DNA of 64,000 bases. It comes from a bacterium (GTDB taxonomy: Bacteria; Bacteroidota; Ignavibacteria; SZUA-365). The stretch lies in contig JAHLLD010000003.1 in the NCBI GenBank assembly GCA_020444325.1, forward strand, positions 395,572-459,571, written 5' to 3'. The notes beneath the pieces are model-generated. The model ran no database searches and was not told where the DNA came from. It saw only the letters and a program-made list of their open reading frames with translations. Each line of letters opens with the position of its first letter. The stretch's first letter is position 1. Made by a program: the position numbers and the translations under genes. Shown one piece after another: positions 17,138-28,034 of the stretch.

Positions 17138-17506
17138 ATGAGAAACGTCAAAAAGCTGTTTGTGGTTGGAGACCGTGTCCTCGTCACACCGGAGGATCCG
17201 GAAGGTATGACGAAATCCGGCCTCTACCTTCCCCCGAGCGTACAGGAAAAGGAAAAAATACAGAGCGGCTTCGTCGTGAAAACCGGACCGGGGTACGCCG
17301 TCCCGAATCCCGGCTTCGAGGATGAGCCCTGGGCGGAAAAAAAGGACCCGATCAAATACATTCCGCTGCAGGTCGAGGAAGGTGATTACGTCATCTTCAT
17401 GAAATCGCAAGGCATTGAGGTGGAGTTTGAAGAGAACCGTTACGTCATCGTACCGCATGCCGCCATCCTGCTGATCGTCCGAAACGAGGTCGTCACCACA
17501 CCATAA
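17138..17506 (+). CDS. GroES-like (Cpn10) protein
   Basis: 122 residues from the ATG at 17138. It begins like co-chaperonin 10 (FVVGDRVLVTPEDPEGMTKSGLYLP) and ends with ENRYVIVPHAAILLIV, as GroES does, but it is longer than the usual 95 residues, with an inserted middle part (GFEDEPWAEKKDPIKYIPLQ). There is no groEL beside it. It is therefore probably a divergent Cpn10 paralogue rather than the housekeeping GroES. Its position between phoH and hoxE may only reflect co-transcription. Confidence 0.82.
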   Translation: MRNVKKLFVVGDRVLVTPEDPEGMTKSGLYLPPSVQEKEKIQSGFVVKTGPGYAVPNPGFEDEPWAEKKDPIKYIPLQVEEGDYVIFMKSQGIEVEFEENRYVIVPHAAILLIVRNEVVTTP

Positions 17507-17529
17507 CGCGTTCGCAGTACTGTAGCCTC

Positions 17530-18015
17530 ATGGAGTACACTCCGCCTCATACCGACAGTCGTCACAAACAGCTCGACCGCGCACTCAGCCGGCATCAGGG
17601 CCGGCCGGAGGCTCTGATCGAATTGCTGCATACGGCACAGGATGTGTTCGGATATCTCCCTCGTGATGTACTCGCCTATATCGCGGATGCACTTTCCCTG
17701 CCACGAAGCCGTGTTTTCGGTGTCGCCAGTTTCTATCCTCTTTTTTCTCTTGAAAAACCCCGCGCGCACGAAATGACCATTTGCATGGGTACTGCCTGCT
17801 ATGTCAATGGCGCCGCGGCGCTGCTGCGTACCGCCCACGAGGAATGCCAGTGTGAGGAGAACGGCACGACCGATTCGCTTCGTCTGCGCTCCGCCCACTG
17901 CCTCGGTGCCTGTGGACGCGGTCCCCTGCTCCAGGTCGACCATCGCACGATTGTCGATGCCCGCACCGAAGACGTCAGCAATGCGATTGCAGAACTTCAG
18001 GATCCGGAGGGATGA
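17530..18015 (+). CDS. hoxE: HoxE: [2Fe-2S] subunit of NAD-linked hydrogenase
   Basis: 161 residues, a thioredoxin-like ferredoxin homologous to NuoE. The four cluster cysteines are in CMGTAC (about residues 85-90) and CLGAC (about 123-127), with the typical N-terminal helical part (LIELLHTAQDVFGYLPRDVLAYIADAL). It forms part of the diaphorase module of the bidirectional [NiFe] hydrogenase with HoxF and HoxU. It is the first of five hox genes in the order E-F-U-Y-H. Confidence 0.93.
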   Translation: MEYTPPHTDSRHKQLDRALSRHQGRPEALIELLHTAQDVFGYLPRDVLAYIADALSLPRSRVFGVASFYPLFSLEKPRAHEMTICMGTACYVNGAAALLRTAHEECQCEENGTTDSLRLRSAHCLGACGRGPLLQVDHRTIVDARTEDVSNAIAELQDPEG

Positions 18016-18060
18016 CCATGGAGCGGACTGACGGTGGAGCAAACTGTATGACCGTGGAGC
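18013..18060 (+). repeat. Three copies of TGAC(C/G)(A/G)TGGAGC before hoxF
   Basis: Near-identical 12-mers at 18013-18024, 18029-18040 and 18049-18060 fill the hoxE-hoxF gap. The first holds the hoxE stop codon, and the last supplies GGAGC as the likely ribosome site 7 nt before the hoxF ATG (18068). Confidence 0.75.
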
Positions 18061-18067
18061 ATGACGC

Positions 18068-19756
18068 ATGACGATAGAAGACCTGTACCAGATCGGTGCG
18101 TTGTACCGGGAGCAGCTCGCGTCATTCCGGGCCGAGATACAGATCTGCGGCAGCGGGACCTGCCGCTCGGCGGGAGCGGCGGAAATTCAACGCGCATTTG
18201 AATCCGTTTGTGAAGAAGAAGGGATTCGTCCGGAAATCAGAATTGTAACCACCGGCTGCATGGGACTGTGCGGACAGGGTCCACTCCTGCGTGTCCTTCC
18301 CGGCGATGTCACCTACACGCGGATCACAGCCGGGGATGCGGAACGTATCATTCGGGAGCATGTCATTAATGGGAAGCCGCTGAAGGAACGTATGCTTCCC
18401 GAAGACTACCCGTTCTTCACAAGACAGACGCCGGTTGTGCTTGAGCATATGGGACGCATCGACCCTGAAAGCATTGAAGACTATATCGCACATGGCGGCT
18501 ATGAGGCGCTCGCGAAAGCGGTGACGTATCAGTCGCCGGAACATATCATCCTGGAAATCCGCAACGCGGGACTCCGGGGCCGCGGAGGCGGCGGATATCC
18601 GACCGGGTTGAAATGGGACATCGTGCGACGTGGGACGTCGCAGCAGAAATACGTGGTCTGCAATGCGGACGAAGGCGATCCCGGGGCGTTCATGGATCGC
18701 GCCATGCTCGAAGGCAATCCCCATGCGATACTCGAAGGAATGGCCGTTGCGGGGTATGCCGTCGGTGCCACCCAGGGCTTCGTATACGTGCGCGGCGAGT
18801 ATCCTCTCGCTGTCGACCGCATGAAACGCGCCATCACGGAAGCGGAGAGGAAGCAGCTCCTCGGCAACAGGATTTTCGATTCCGGCTTCAGTTTCAGGGT
18901 GGATCTGCGCATGGGGGCGGGCGCCTTCGTCTCCGGCGAGGAAACCGCCCTGCTGCATTCCATCGAGGGGAAACGCGGGCAGCCGAATCCTCGTCCCCCC
19001 TACCCCTCGCAGGTGGGACTCTGGGGGAAACCGACGGTGGTGAACAATGTCGAGACGTTCGCCAATGTCGCACCCATTATCCATCGAGGAGCACGCTGGT
19101 TCCAGGGCATTGGCACGAAGCGCAGTACCGGTACCAAGGTTTTTGCGCTGGCGGGACGCGTGCGCGACACCGGACTGATCGAAGTCCCGATGGGAACGAC
19201 GCTGCGGGAAGTGATTTTCGATATTGGCGGCGGTATCACGGACGGTGGCAGCTTCAAGGCGGTGCAGACCGGTGGTCCATCAGGTGGCTGCATACCTGAA
19301 AAGCATCTCGATATCCCCGTCGACTACGAATCCCTCGCGCAGGCAGGCTCGATCATGGGCTCCGGTGGTATGATCGTGATGGACGATTCGTCGTGCATGG
19401 TCGATGTCGCCGCGTATTTCATGGAATTCTGCCAGAGCGAGTCCTGCGGAAAGTGCATTCCCTGCCGCGTTGGTACCGTACAGCTTTCACGGCTGCTCGA
19501 TCGCATTCGCCGCGGCGTCGCGAGTGAGCAGGATATCGAGACGCTTGAAGAGCTGTGCGTCATGGTGAAAGACACCAGTCTCTGCGGACTCGGACAGGCG
19601 GCTCCCAATCCTGTCATATCTGCCCTGCATTTCTTCCGTCCCGAGTTTGAACGGCATTACCGTGACCATGTCTGTGAAGCAGGCGTCTGCCCAGTGCATT
19701 CCACCGAAGCTGCGGGCGATGCCGCCGGTATCGAGTCTGGAGGCGCCCATGTCTGA
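18068..19756 (+). CDS. hoxF: HoxF: NADH-binding flavoprotein subunit
   Basis: 562 residues. An N-terminal thioredoxin-like [2Fe-2S] domain (Cys27, Cys32, Cys64, Cys68) is followed by the NuoF-like core: NADH loop [10 protein letters not shown] (about 171-180), FMN-binding [12 protein letters not shown], and the [4Fe-4S] motif [13 protein letters not shown] with the distant SLCGLG. A short C-terminal tail carries two more cysteines (CEAGVC). It oxidises NADH or reduces NAD+, passing electrons to HoxU. It overlaps hoxU by 8 nt. Confidence 0.95.
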   Translation: MTIEDLYQIGALYREQLASFRAEIQICGSGTCRSAGAAEIQRAFESVCEEEGIRPEIRIVTTGCMGLCGQGPLLRVLPGDVTYTRITAGDAERIIREHVINGKPLKERMLPEDYPFFTRQTPVVLEHMGRIDPESIEDYIAHGGYEALAKAVTYQSPEHIILEIRNAGLRGRGGGGYPTGLKWDIVRRGTSQQKYVVCNADEGDPGAFMDRAMLEGNPHAILEGMAVAGYAVGATQGFVYVRGEYPLAVDRMKRAITEAERKQLLGNRIFDSGFSFRVDLRMGAGAFVSGEETALLHSIEGKRGQPNPRPPYPSQVGLWGKPTVVNNVETFANVAPIIHRGARWFQGIGTKRSTGTKVFALAGRVRDTGLIEVPMGTTLREVIFDIGGGITDGGSFKAVQTGGPSGGCIPEKHLDIPVDYESLAQAGSIMGSGGMIVMDDSSCMVDVAAYFMEFCQSESCGKCIPCRVGTVQLSRLLDRIRRGVASEQDIETLEELCVMVKDTSLCGLGQAAPNPVISALHFFRPEFERHYRDHVCEAGVCPVHSTEAAGDAAGIESGGAHV

Positions 19757-20459
19757 GATCCGCACGCTGACCATTGACGGTGAAATGATCAGTGCGCCTG
19801 CCGGCGCGACGGTGCTTGATGCGGCGAGAGAACATGGCATTCGCATTCCCACGCTCTGTCATCTCGACGGACTGTCGGATACCGGAGCCTGCCGCCTCTG
19901 CCTCGTGGAAATCGAAGGAAACAATCGCCTGCAGCCCGCCTGTGTCACGCGTGTGGAAGAACAGATGGTCGTGCGCAGCAGTTCGCCGCGCATTGAAAAA
20001 TACCGTCGCATGATTCTCGAACTGCTGTTCGCCGAAGGGAATCATGTCTGCGCGGTCTGCGTGGTGAACGGACACTGCGATCTCCAGGATCTCGCATACG
20101 ACGTCGGCATGGATCACGTGCGTTTCGATTATCTGCATCCGCAGCGAGAGGTGGATTCCTCCCATGATCGCTTCGTGCTCGATCACAACCGCTGCATTCT
20201 CTGCGCACGCTGCGTGCGCGTGTGCGATGAAATCGAGGGCGCGCAGACGCTTGATATCGCGGGACGCGGGGTTGCATCGTGGATAGTCAGTGATCTCGAA
20301 GAGCGCTGGGGAGAAGCGCGCAGCTGCACTTCATGCGGCAAATGTCTGCTCGTCTGTCCCACGGGTTCCCTGTTCGAAAAGGGCCTCCGCCACGCGGACA
20401 GCAGCAGGAAAGCTGACTTCCTGCGCTACATGGTGAACGTTACGCGGAGGCAGAAATGA
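19749..20459 (+). CDS. hoxU: HoxU: Fe-S electron-transfer subunit
   Basis: 236 residues from the ATG at 19749, within the end of hoxF. Like the N-terminal part of NuoG, it has a plant-type [2Fe-2S] domain ([15 protein letters not shown]), the NuoG-type Cys-rich segment ([16 protein letters not shown]) and two ferredoxin-like [4Fe-4S] motifs ([22 protein letters not shown]). It links the diaphorase (HoxEF) to the hydrogenase dimer (HoxYH). Its stop overlaps the hoxY start (ATGA). Confidence 0.95.
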   Translation: MSEIRTLTIDGEMISAPAGATVLDAAREHGIRIPTLCHLDGLSDTGACRLCLVEIEGNNRLQPACVTRVEEQMVVRSSSPRIEKYRRMILELLFAEGNHVCAVCVVNGHCDLQDLAYDVGMDHVRFDYLHPQREVDSSHDRFVLDHNRCILCARCVRVCDEIEGAQTLDIAGRGVASWIVSDLEERWGEARSCTSCGKCLLVCPTGSLFEKGLRHADSSRKADFLRYMVNVTRRQK

Positions 20460-20992
20460 GCACACGCAAGCGATTTGCTACGATCTGGCTTGGTGGCTGT
20501 ACGGGGTGTCACATGTCCTTTCTCGACATGGATGAAAAGCTGCTCGAACTCCCTGCGCTCGCAGACATCGTGTACTCTCCGCTCATGGATGTCAAAACCT
20601 TTCCCCGCGAAGTGGACATCTGCCTTGTCGAAGGTGCGGTGAATACCGAGAGCGACCTCCGCATGCTGCGCTCTGTCAGGGAGTCATCCGTGTCGCTTGT
20701 GTCTTTCGGAGACTGTGCTGTCGCAGGAAATATCACGGCCATGCGAAACACGGGAGGAAAGAAAGCGGCCCTGCAGAGCGGTTTCGGGAGCATGGGTGAA
20801 GCGCTGGCCGTGGGCGACGACAATCCGCTTCCACAGCTCCTCGCACAGGCTTCGCCACTGCATCAGTACGTTGCTGTCGACTATTTCCTTCCCGGCTGTC
20901 CTCCCTCTGCCGAACTGATATGGTACGTGATCAACGAGCTGCTGCATGACCGGCAGCCTGTGCTCGACAGGGAGAAACTGCGCTATGGCTGA
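20456..20992 (+). CDS. hoxY: HoxY: small subunit of [NiFe] hydrogenase
   Basis: 178 residues. It has the short small-subunit form of group 3d enzymes, with Cys ligands for the proximal [4Fe-4S] cluster in [12 protein letters not shown] (about residues 13-24), FGDCAVAGN and LPGCPPSAE. There is no Tat signal, so the enzyme is cytoplasmic. It overlaps hoxH by 8 nt. Confidence 0.94.
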   Translation: MSTRKRFATIWLGGCTGCHMSFLDMDEKLLELPALADIVYSPLMDVKTFPREVDICLVEGAVNTESDLRMLRSVRESSVSLVSFGDCAVAGNITAMRNTGGKKAALQSGFGSMGEALAVGDDNPLPQLLAQASPLHQYVAVDYFLPGCPPSAELIWYVINELLHDRQPVLDREKLRYG

Positions 20993-22424
20993 TACACGTA
21001 AAATCATGATCGATCCCCTGACACGTGTCGAAGGACATGCGAGTATAAGCATCCTTTTCGATGCAGAAGATCGTGTGCAGGACGCCCGGCTGCATGTCGC
21101 AGAGTACCGGGGGTTTGAACAATTCTGCAGGGGACACCTCATCTGGGAAATGCCACGGCTCACCAGCCGCATCTGCGGGGTGTGTCCCGTCAGTCACGCC
21201 GTAACTTCGGCACGCGCCGGCGATGAAATTCTCGCGGTCGCCGTTCCCCCTGCGGCTGTGACCCTCCGCCGCATTCTCATTCTCGCGCAGTGGGTGCAGT
21301 CACACACGCTCAGCTTTTTCCATTTCTCCGCACCTGATCTTCTGCTGGGAATGCAGGCACCCGCGGAATCCCGCAGCATGTTTGCGATGCTCGGTGAGCA
21401 CGGGGAGCTCATGCGCCGGGGAATCCGCCTCAGGAAGTGGGCGCAGGAGGTCATATCACGGATCACGGGAAAACGCATTCATGCCGATTATGTTATCCCC
21501 GGTGGTGTACGCAGTGGAATCGATGCGCGAGACAGGGAGATCATACTTGACGGACTCCCCGAAGCCTTCACAACCGTGCGCCAGGCACTCGATCTGGTGA
21601 AATCGTGGCTGGATGCACATATGGCAGATCTCAATGCCTTCGCCGGATCACCGACGCTGTTCCTTGCCATGGGCGGCGAGGATGGCGAACTCGAATATTA
21701 CGACGGCGACCTGCACATGGTCGGAAGCGATGGCACGCCGCTCGAGCACGCCGCGCACAGCGCGTACGACAGCCTCATCGCGGAAGAGACCGAAGAATGG
21801 TCGTACATGTCCTTCCCCCACTACCGTGCACTGGGAGCCGAAAAGGGTGTGTACAGGGTCGGTCCCCTCGCCCGGCTCAACATCTGCGCGCACACCGGCT
21901 CCCCGAAATCGGATGCAGAGCTGAAATCATTCCGCTCCATCGCCGGTGACGGAAAAACCGTGCAGCACAACGCCTACATGCATTATGCACGGCTGATCGA
22001 AGTTCTCTTCGCCCTTGAGCGCATCGAGGAACTGCTCGGCGAGGTCGGTGCGATGGACAGCGGACAGCTGCGCGCACGGGCCTTCAGCAACAGCAGGCGC
22101 GGCATTGGCTGTACGGAGGCTCCACGTGGAACGCTGTTCCATGATTACCGCGTGGACGACGATGGCATCGTCAACGGTGTCAATCTCCTGATCGCCACCG
22201 CGCAAAACAACAGTGCAATGAACCGCACAATCAGGGATATCGCCCGATCGATCGTTCCGAACAGTGGAACCGAAATGAGTGAAGGCATGCTCAACACCAT
22301 CGAAGCAGGGATACGCGCTTTCGATCCATGCTTCAGCTGTGCTACACACGCACTGGGACAGATGCCGCTCAACGTCACATACCGCGACAGCAATGGGGAT
22401 GTGCTGCGCCGCTTCACACGCTGA
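20985..22424 (+). CDS. hoxH: HoxH: catalytic large subunit of [NiFe] hydrogenase
   Basis: 479 residues from the ATG at 20985. Both nickel-binding motifs are intact: L1 RICGVCPVSH (Cys64, Cys67) and L2 DPCFSCATH (Cys449, Cys452). A 24-residue tail after the L2 His should be cut off by a HoxW-type endopeptidase after Ni insertion; no hoxW or hyp gene is in the window. The set HoxEFUYH is a group 3d bidirectional hydrogenase: H2 + NAD+ to NADH + H+. The direction in the cell cannot be read from sequence. Confidence 0.95.
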   Translation: MADTRKIMIDPLTRVEGHASISILFDAEDRVQDARLHVAEYRGFEQFCRGHLIWEMPRLTSRICGVCPVSHAVTSARAGDEILAVAVPPAAVTLRRILILAQWVQSHTLSFFHFSAPDLLLGMQAPAESRSMFAMLGEHGELMRRGIRLRKWAQEVISRITGKRIHADYVIPGGVRSGIDARDREIILDGLPEAFTTVRQALDLVKSWLDAHMADLNAFAGSPTLFLAMGGEDGELEYYDGDLHMVGSDGTPLEHAAHSAYDSLIAEETEEWSYMSFPHYRALGAEKGVYRVGPLARLNICAHTGSPKSDAELKSFRSIAGDGKTVQHNAYMHYARLIEVLFALERIEELLGEVGAMDSGQLRARAFSNSRRGIGCTEAPRGTLFHDYRVDDDGIVNGVNLLIATAQNNSAMNRTIRDIARSIVPNSGTEMSEGMLNTIEAGIRAFDPCFSCATHALGQMPLNVTYRDSNGDVLRRFTR

Positions 22425-22486
22425 GCTCTCATCCCTGCGCAGACGTTCAACCCCTTTCCAACAGGCATCGCAACCCCCTCGCTTCT

Positions 22487-22517
22487 TTTGTAGTAAAGCG
22501 AGAAAATCGTACTTTTG
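22487..22517 (+). promoter_or_regulatory. Bacteroidota-type promoter
   Basis: TTTG at 22487-22490, a 19-nt spacer and TACTTTTG at 22510-22517 match the TTG / TAnnTTTG consensus exactly. It drives the barrel gene at 22560 with a leader of about 37 nt. Confidence 0.82.
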
Positions 22518-22559
22518 CGCAGACAATTACCAGATAACAACATATTACGAGGAGGCTGC

Positions 22560-23330
22560 ATGAGAAGGGCCGTCATTCCAATTATGGTGCTTTTCCTTGC
22601 CACATCATCCCTGGCACTCGCACAGACCCGCGTCGTGGTTGAAGATGCGACAAACGAAGAAGACACACATATCAAGATCGGAGCGCTTGCCGGACTGACG
22701 CTTGCGATGAACACCACCGATTACAATGTGAGCCAGGTTTCGCGCAGCCTCGGCCTTGGATCCAATTTCGGCGTGCGCGCCAGTATTCCCATCGGCGGAA
22801 AAACCCGTGTTGTCGCCGGACTCGGCTACCACACACTCGCGTTCAGCGATGAGAACAACCACGTGTCCGTCGACATCGACAATGAGAATCACCGCTGGAC
22901 CTTCGACAGTCCCCTGACTACGGAAGGCACGTTCCAGTACACCGTCGTGACAGCCATGCTGCAGTTCAGCGAGTTTTTCATCGGGATGAACATCGGCTTC
23001 CCCGCCTCGAGTGAGATGACCAACTCCGCGGATTTTCCCATTCCAGACGCCGGACTCGCTCCCCCGGAAAACATCAACAATCCTGAGGGACGCATTCTTC
23101 GCAAGGATATCACACCGGATATCGAGGATGTGAACACATTGATCGAACTGCGGGCCGGTGGGGAATTCCCCATCGTCAAATCCCCCGTGGGCGATCTCAA
23201 TCTCGGCATCAGCCTGGGATGGACGTTCAACGAGATTCTGAAGGAATCGCATGACAATCTTCCGAACATGGAAGACCAGTTTCATCTGCCCAACGTCATG
23301 TTCCATCTCTCGTACCTGTTCAATATCTGA
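22560..23330 (+). CDS. Outer-membrane beta-barrel protein
   Basis: 256 residues from the ATG at 22560, with AGGAGG 5 nt upstream. Signal peptide 1-21 (ending ALAQ). The rest alternates short strands and polar turns (FGVRASIPIGGKTRVVAGLGYHTLAF; LNLGISLGWTFNEIL) and ends MFHLSYLFNI, as a porin-like barrel. A predicted promoter and a strong terminator frame it as a single-gene unit. Function unknown. Confidence 0.82.
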   Translation: MRRAVIPIMVLFLATSSLALAQTRVVVEDATNEEDTHIKIGALAGLTLAMNTTDYNVSQVSRSLGLGSNFGVRASIPIGGKTRVVAGLGYHTLAFSDENNHVSVDIDNENHRWTFDSPLTTEGTFQYTVVTAMLQFSEFFIGMNIGFPASSEMTNSADFPIPDAGLAPPENINNPEGRILRKDITPDIEDVNTLIELRAGGEFPIVKSPVGDLNLGISLGWTFNEILKESHDNLPNMEDQFHLPNVMFHLSYLFNI

Positions 23331-23354
23331 GAAGAGACTGGCGACCATACTTTT

Positions 23355-23384
23355 GCGGGCCCACACGGGCCCGCTTTCTTTTTC
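23355..23384 (+). terminator. Rho-independent terminator
   Basis: A perfect 8-bp GC stem (GCGGGCCC with GGGCCCGC) and ACAC loop, followed by TTTCTTTTT. It ends the barrel gene at 23330. Confidence 0.88.
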
Positions 23385-23463
23385 CCTACTGATTGACCGG
23401 TATTCTTTTCCCAGCACGCGCATTTTTGTAGATTGACTGCATATCTCAGTCACGGATTTTCAT

Positions 23464-25683
23464 ATGATGCGATCTACTGCCGCCGTCGAAGACATTTACA
23501 AAATCGTCTACACCGAACACCACGACCCTTACGCCGTCCTTGGTATTCACGAAGTGGAATACAAGGGAAAAGCCTGCGTTGCCGTACGCGCGTTCATGCC
23601 GCTGGCCAGCCACGCCTCGGTCATTCGCAGCTTCGATGACGGCAGTACGAAAGACTATCCCATGCTGCGTATCCACGAAGAAGGGTTTTTCGAGTACGTC
23701 TTTGAAGATGAGGCCTCCCCCTTCCCATATCAGCTGCGGCGCGAAACGTTCGACGGCGCCGTGCACACGTTCTATGACAGCTACGCCTTTCTTCCCCAGC
23801 TGAGCGATTATGATCTGCATTTATTCGGTGAAGGCAACCACTATCGCGTGTACGACAAGCTCGGCGCACATTATCGTGAAGTAAGCGGTATCGGGGGCGT
23901 CGAATTCGCCGTCTGGGCGCCGAATGCGCGCAGCGTCAGCGTCATCGGTTCCTTCAACGGGTGGGACCGGCGCAGGCACGCCATGCGCGTTCTCGGCTCA
24001 TCGGGCGTCTGGGAAATATTCATTCCCGGCGTCACCCACGGTGAACTCTACAAGTATGAGATCAAGTCGCATGACGGTCACGTGTTCGCGAAGGCGGATC
24101 CTTTCGGACTGGCGATGGAAAAGCGTCCCCGCACCGCCTCCGTCGTGCAGGTGCGTCCCCCTTTCGACTGGGATGACCGCGCATGGCTGCAGCATCGCAA
24201 AGCGCTCGATCCGATGCACTCCCCCATCTCGATCTATGAAGTGCACATCGGCTCCTGGAAACAGAATGAGGACGAAGAGGGTCGTCCGCTGACCTACCGT
24301 GAACTCGCCGAAACACTTGTGCCCTATGTGCATGAACAGGGATATACGCATGTGGAATTCATGCCGATCATGGAGCATCCATTCGACGGATCGTGGGGAT
24401 ACCAGGTTTCCGGGTACTACGCCCCCACCAGCCGCTACGGTACGCCCGAGGATTTCAAATATCTTATCGATGCCTTCCACCGTGCCGGTATCGGCGTCAT
24501 CCTCGACTGGGTGCCGGCGCATTTTCCCAAGGATCAGCACGCTCTCGGATATTTCGACGGGACGCATCTCTTCGAACATGACGATCCCCGGAAGGGTGAA
24601 CACATGGACTGGGGAACGCTGATCTTCAATTACGGACGCAGTGAGGTGAAGAATTTCCTGATTGCGAACGCCCTGTTCTGGATTGAACGCTTCCATATCG
24701 ACGGATTGCGCATCGACGCCGTGGCGTCCATGCTCTATCTCGACTACTCCCGCAACGAGGGAGAATGGGTACCCAACCAGTATGGCGGCAGAGAGAATCT
24801 CGAGGCCATCGATTTCCTGCGGCAGTTGAACTGGGCCATCCATTCCTACTTCCCGGGCGTCATGATCATGGCCGAGGAATCCACGGCATTTGCCGGCGTG
24901 ACGCATCCGGTGGATAACAACGGACTCGGATTCGACCTGAAATGGAATATGGGGTGGATGAACGATACGCTGAAGTATTTCGAGAAAGATCCGATTTTTC
25001 GCAAGTATCACCACAACAATCTCACGTTCAGTCTGCTGTATGCCTTCAGCGAACGCTTCCTGCTGCCGATATCTCACGACGAGGTCGTGCACGGGAAAAA
25101 CGCACTGATCAGCAAAATGCCCGGTGATTACTGGCAGAAATTTGCGAACATGCGGCTGTTTTTCGGGTATCAGTATGGGCATCCGGGGAAGAAGCTGCTA
25201 TTCATGGGACAGGAATTCGGCCAGTGGAATGAGTGGAATCACGACACGCAGCTTGACTGGAACCTTCTCGATTTCGATGCGCATCGCCAGCTGCTCGCCT
25301 GGGTTCGTGATCTGAACACCCTGTACAAGAACGAACCCGCAATGTTCGAGGACGATTTCTCATGGGAGGGATTTCAGTGGATCGATCTCGAGGAGGCGGA
25401 TCACAGCCTGCTCTCGTTTGAGCGTATCCCGAAATCGACGGATCAGCGCCTGATTTTCCTCTGCAACTTCACCCCCATGGTGCATCATCAGTACAGACTG
25501 GGTGTCACCGATGCTGGGAGCTATCGCGAAGTCCTCAACAGCGATGCGGAGTTCTATGGCGGCAGCGGTGTCGGAAATTTCGGACGCGTGGAGAGTGAGG
25601 ATGTTCCGCAGCACAAGCGTGAACACTCCCTCGTGCTCACTGTTCCCCCGTTGGCAGTGCTCATTCTGAAAAGGGACGATTAG
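23464..25683 (+). CDS. glgB: 1,4-alpha-glucan branching enzyme (GH13)
   Basis: 739 residues, the normal GlgB length. An N-terminal CBM48-like part (about 15-110) opens with [10 protein letters not shown], a second CBM48 follows ([21 protein letters not shown]), then the GH13 barrel: [18 protein letters not shown], the nucleophile Asp in [12 protein letters not shown], the acid Glu in AEESTAF, and SHDEVVHGK with the third Asp. It creates alpha-1,6 branches in glycogen. The last bases overlap the stop codon of the convergent debranching enzyme, so the pair forms a glycogen locus. Confidence 0.95.
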   Translation: MMRSTAAVEDIYKIVYTEHHDPYAVLGIHEVEYKGKACVAVRAFMPLASHASVIRSFDDGSTKDYPMLRIHEEGFFEYVFEDEASPFPYQLRRETFDGAVHTFYDSYAFLPQLSDYDLHLFGEGNHYRVYDKLGAHYREVSGIGGVEFAVWAPNARSVSVIGSFNGWDRRRHAMRVLGSSGVWEIFIPGVTHGELYKYEIKSHDGHVFAKADPFGLAMEKRPRTASVVQVRPPFDWDDRAWLQHRKALDPMHSPISIYEVHIGSWKQNEDEEGRPLTYRELAETLVPYVHEQGYTHVEFMPIMEHPFDGSWGYQVSGYYAPTSRYGTPEDFKYLIDAFHRAGIGVILDWVPAHFPKDQHALGYFDGTHLFEHDDPRKGEHMDWGTLIFNYGRSEVKNFLIANALFWIERFHIDGLRIDAVASMLYLDYSRNEGEWVPNQYGGRENLEAIDFLRQLNWAIHSYFPGVMIMAEESTAFAGVTHPVDNNGLGFDLKWNMGWMNDTLKYFEKDPIFRKYHHNNLTFSLLYAFSERFLLPISHDEVVHGKNALISKMPGDYWQKFANMRLFFGYQYGHPGKKLLFMGQEFGQWNEWNHDTQLDWNLLDFDAHRQLLAWVRDLNTLYKNEPAMFEDDFSWEGFQWIDLEEADHSLLSFERIPKSTDQRLIFLCNFTPMVHHQYRLGVTDAGSYREVLNSDAEFYGGSGVGNFGRVESEDVPQHKREHSLVLTVPPLAVLILKRDD

Positions 25684-27905
25684 GACGTCAGTGCCTGCAT
25701 GATACAGGCGGTCAGGGGCGGAACATCGAGATCCGTCCCTTCATGCATCCCCAGCACACTCGTTCCCGCCTGCTCGGCATTGACGAGAATCTTCCAGCGC
25801 ATCTTCCCCGGCAACTGGTAGCGTGCCGCGTCGTGGTGATTGGCATTGACGAGAACGGCAAGCTCCGGTTCCCCTCCATCGCCTGCGATACAGAAACCAC
25901 TGGCAAGCGATGTTTCGGGTGCGAGGAACATGTACCTGTCCTCCGCGGCGTGCCGCAGCAATCGCGTTGCCGCACGCAGTGCGATCAATCCCCGATAGTA
26001 CTCAAACAGCGGCCGGTTCAACTCAAGCACACGAAAATCCAGCCAGTTCGTCGCATCATCTTTTTCATAACTGTTGTGGTCGAGCAGCCCGGGTGTGCTG
26101 TCACGCACACCGCTATCTGCAATCACCTTACTGCGCGCAAATTCCTGTCCCGCATGCAGCATGATACCGCCACGGGATGCGAACAGCATGACAGCAGCCA
26201 GTCGCGCAATCCTGAGCTCGGTACCACGAAGCGGAAGATGCGCTGTCGTATCTTCGAGCACCTTTCCGGCGGACACCATGCCCGTCGCAATGCGAATAAA
26301 GTCGCCGAGCGTGTATCCGTCGTGCGACTCGAGGTAGTTGATGGAATGCGCATGCTTCCTGAAAGGTCCCCCCTTGCTGCGCACGGAACCGAGCACCCAC
26401 TTGCCGAAATCTTCCGGAGAACTCTGTCCCCATCCCCCGAAGAGATATCCTTTCCCTTTGATCGGATCATATCCCTTGACGCCGTTACGAAAGACGTCGT
26501 TCCACGCCGCGATGTCGAGATCGGAGAACCCTGCGGGATTGTATTCGCCACCCCAGGGTTCCGCGATGAGCATGATACCCGGGTGCCGCTCATGTACGCG
26601 GTCACGAATTTCCCTGAACGTGTCCGCATCGATAATGCTCGCGAGATCGAAGCGAAATCCGTCAATGTGATATTCATCTACCCAGTGGAGCACGCTCTCG
26701 ACGATAAGCCGCCGTGTCATGAATTTTCGGGAATCGAGATCATTCCCGCAGCCACTGTCATTGAGCAGTGCTCCGCTCTCCGTGCTGCGATAATAGTACC
26801 GCTGGTCGATGTATTTCAGCGGCTGATAATCGTACTGCGAGGTGTGGTTGTACACGACGTCCATGATGACGGCAATTCCCGCCCTGTGAAACGCCCGGAC
26901 CATATCCTTGAACTCCGAGACGTGTTCCGGAGCAGCTGCGTTCCACTGCCCGGGCTCCAGCCTGGCAGTACGTGAGTACCTGGCTTCAGGTGCGAAGAAA
27001 TACGACGTCATGTACCCCCAGTGATTCCGTTCATAGGGATTCCAGTCGTTGTACACACCATCTCCCGCATGCTCTTTGTACGGTGGCTCCATCCACGCGT
27101 ACTGCTGCAGTGGCAGCAACTCCACCGCATTCACTCCAAGCGATTTCAGGTAATCTATCACACCCAGCGTTCCCCCTTCGGCAACAGCCGCGTACGTCCC
27201 TGGCAACTCCTGGGTCGGGAGTCCGTGCGGATGTGCCGTCATGTCCCGCACATGCATTTCATACACCACCAGGTCTTCCATTGCCACGGTGACATGCGCA
27301 TCATCCTTCCAGTCGTAGGAGGGGATGCGATCGGGGAGCAGACAGCGGGTTGCATGCCTGAACGTATTCCTTGATACCGCAGCATGTGCATAGGGATCGC
27401 CGACGAGGATGCGCGAATTGAACATTTCGCCTTTTTCCCGACTGCCTTCGATGCTGTAGGCATACCATCGCGCATCGACCGACCGTTTCACCACGCAGCG
27501 CCAGATCCCGCTGTCCTGCGCCTCGGCGTGGTACACATCTCCCATTTCTTCGTTGAAGCTTTCGAACAGGTGCAGTCTCACGCTCTCGGCACGCGGCGCG
27601 AACAGTCTGAACACATACACATCCTCTTCTACGCTGCAGCCGAGCGGAACCTCCGGACGCATGGCGTCGATGCAGGGCGTGAGGTCGAGTGCGGCATTGC
27701 CACCCTTGCGCACGAGAACGGAATAGCTGCGGGAGAGCCGGATTCCGTCAACAGTGATCGTGACCAGTCCACCATCAACATCAACATGTTCCACGGTGAC
27801 GGACGGAGCGATGATGATATCGTGCGCACCGAGTTCCGGGACCGGCTGGGACAGCTGAACATGAATTGTCGAAAGGCTCACGAGCCGCGCGTACTCTATG
27901 TTCAT
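25680..27905 (-). CDS. Glycogen debranching enzyme (pullulanase/isoamylase type, GH13)
   Basis: 741 residues from the ATG at 27905; the open frame to 28730 overlaps the methyltransferase gene and has no family-like sequence. An N-terminal beta domain (about 1-100) is followed by CBM48 ([20 protein letters not shown]), then the GH13 barrel with DVVYNH, the nucleophile in [11 protein letters not shown], the acid in IAEPWGG and ESHDGYTL. The fold order is that of type I pullulanase or GlgX-like isoamylase. There is no signal peptide, so it should act on internal glycogen. The stop codons of this gene and glgB overlap by 4 nt. Confidence 0.88.
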   Translation of the reverse strand: MNIEYARLVSLSTIHVQLSQPVPELGAHDIIIAPSVTVEHVDVDGGLVTITVDGIRLSRSYSVLVRKGGNAALDLTPCIDAMRPEVPLGCSVEEDVYVFRLFAPRAESVRLHLFESFNEEMGDVYHAEAQDSGIWRCVVKRSVDARWYAYSIEGSREKGEMFNSRILVGDPYAHAAVSRNTFRHATRCLLPDRIPSYDWKDDAHVTVAMEDLVVYEMHVRDMTAHPHGLPTQELPGTYAAVAEGGTLGVIDYLKSLGVNAVELLPLQQYAWMEPPYKEHAGDGVYNDWNPYERNHWGYMTSYFFAPEARYSRTARLEPGQWNAAAPEHVSEFKDMVRAFHRAGIAVIMDVVYNHTSQYDYQPLKYIDQRYYYRSTESGALLNDSGCGNDLDSRKFMTRRLIVESVLHWVDEYHIDGFRFDLASIIDADTFREIRDRVHERHPGIMLIAEPWGGEYNPAGFSDLDIAAWNDVFRNGVKGYDPIKGKGYLFGGWGQSSPEDFGKWVLGSVRSKGGPFRKHAHSINYLESHDGYTLGDFIRIATGMVSAGKVLEDTTAHLPLRGTELRIARLAAVMLFASRGGIMLHAGQEFARSKVIADSGVRDSTPGLLDHNSYEKDDATNWLDFRVLELNRPLFEYYRGLIALRAATRLLRHAAEDRYMFLAPETSLASGFCIAGDGGEPELAVLVNANHHDAARYQLPGKMRWKILVNAEQAGTSVLGMHEGTDLDVPPLTACIMQALTS

Positions 27906-27999
27906 GCGGAGGTGGATCTCTGTTGTCTCGGGGTTGTGTGGCGGTGGAGACCGCCGCTCAATGTCACTGCAAAATAGGGAGTCCACCGTATTCTGGCAA

Positions 28000-28031
28000 T
28001 TTGCATAGCCATTCTCCGGGACGTAGATTTG
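28000..28031 (+). promoter_or_regulatory. Bacteroidota-type promoter overlapping the methyltransferase start
   Basis: TTTG at 28000-28003, a 20-nt spacer and TAGATTTG at 28024-28031 match the consensus exactly. The ATG of the next gene is at 28035, so the transcript would begin almost at the start codon. Confidence 0.7.
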
Positions 28032-28034
28032 CGC

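Noticed and set aside
15718-17187. A 489-residue minus-strand open frame
   Set aside because: Antisense to phoH, which has intact PIN and Walker motifs.
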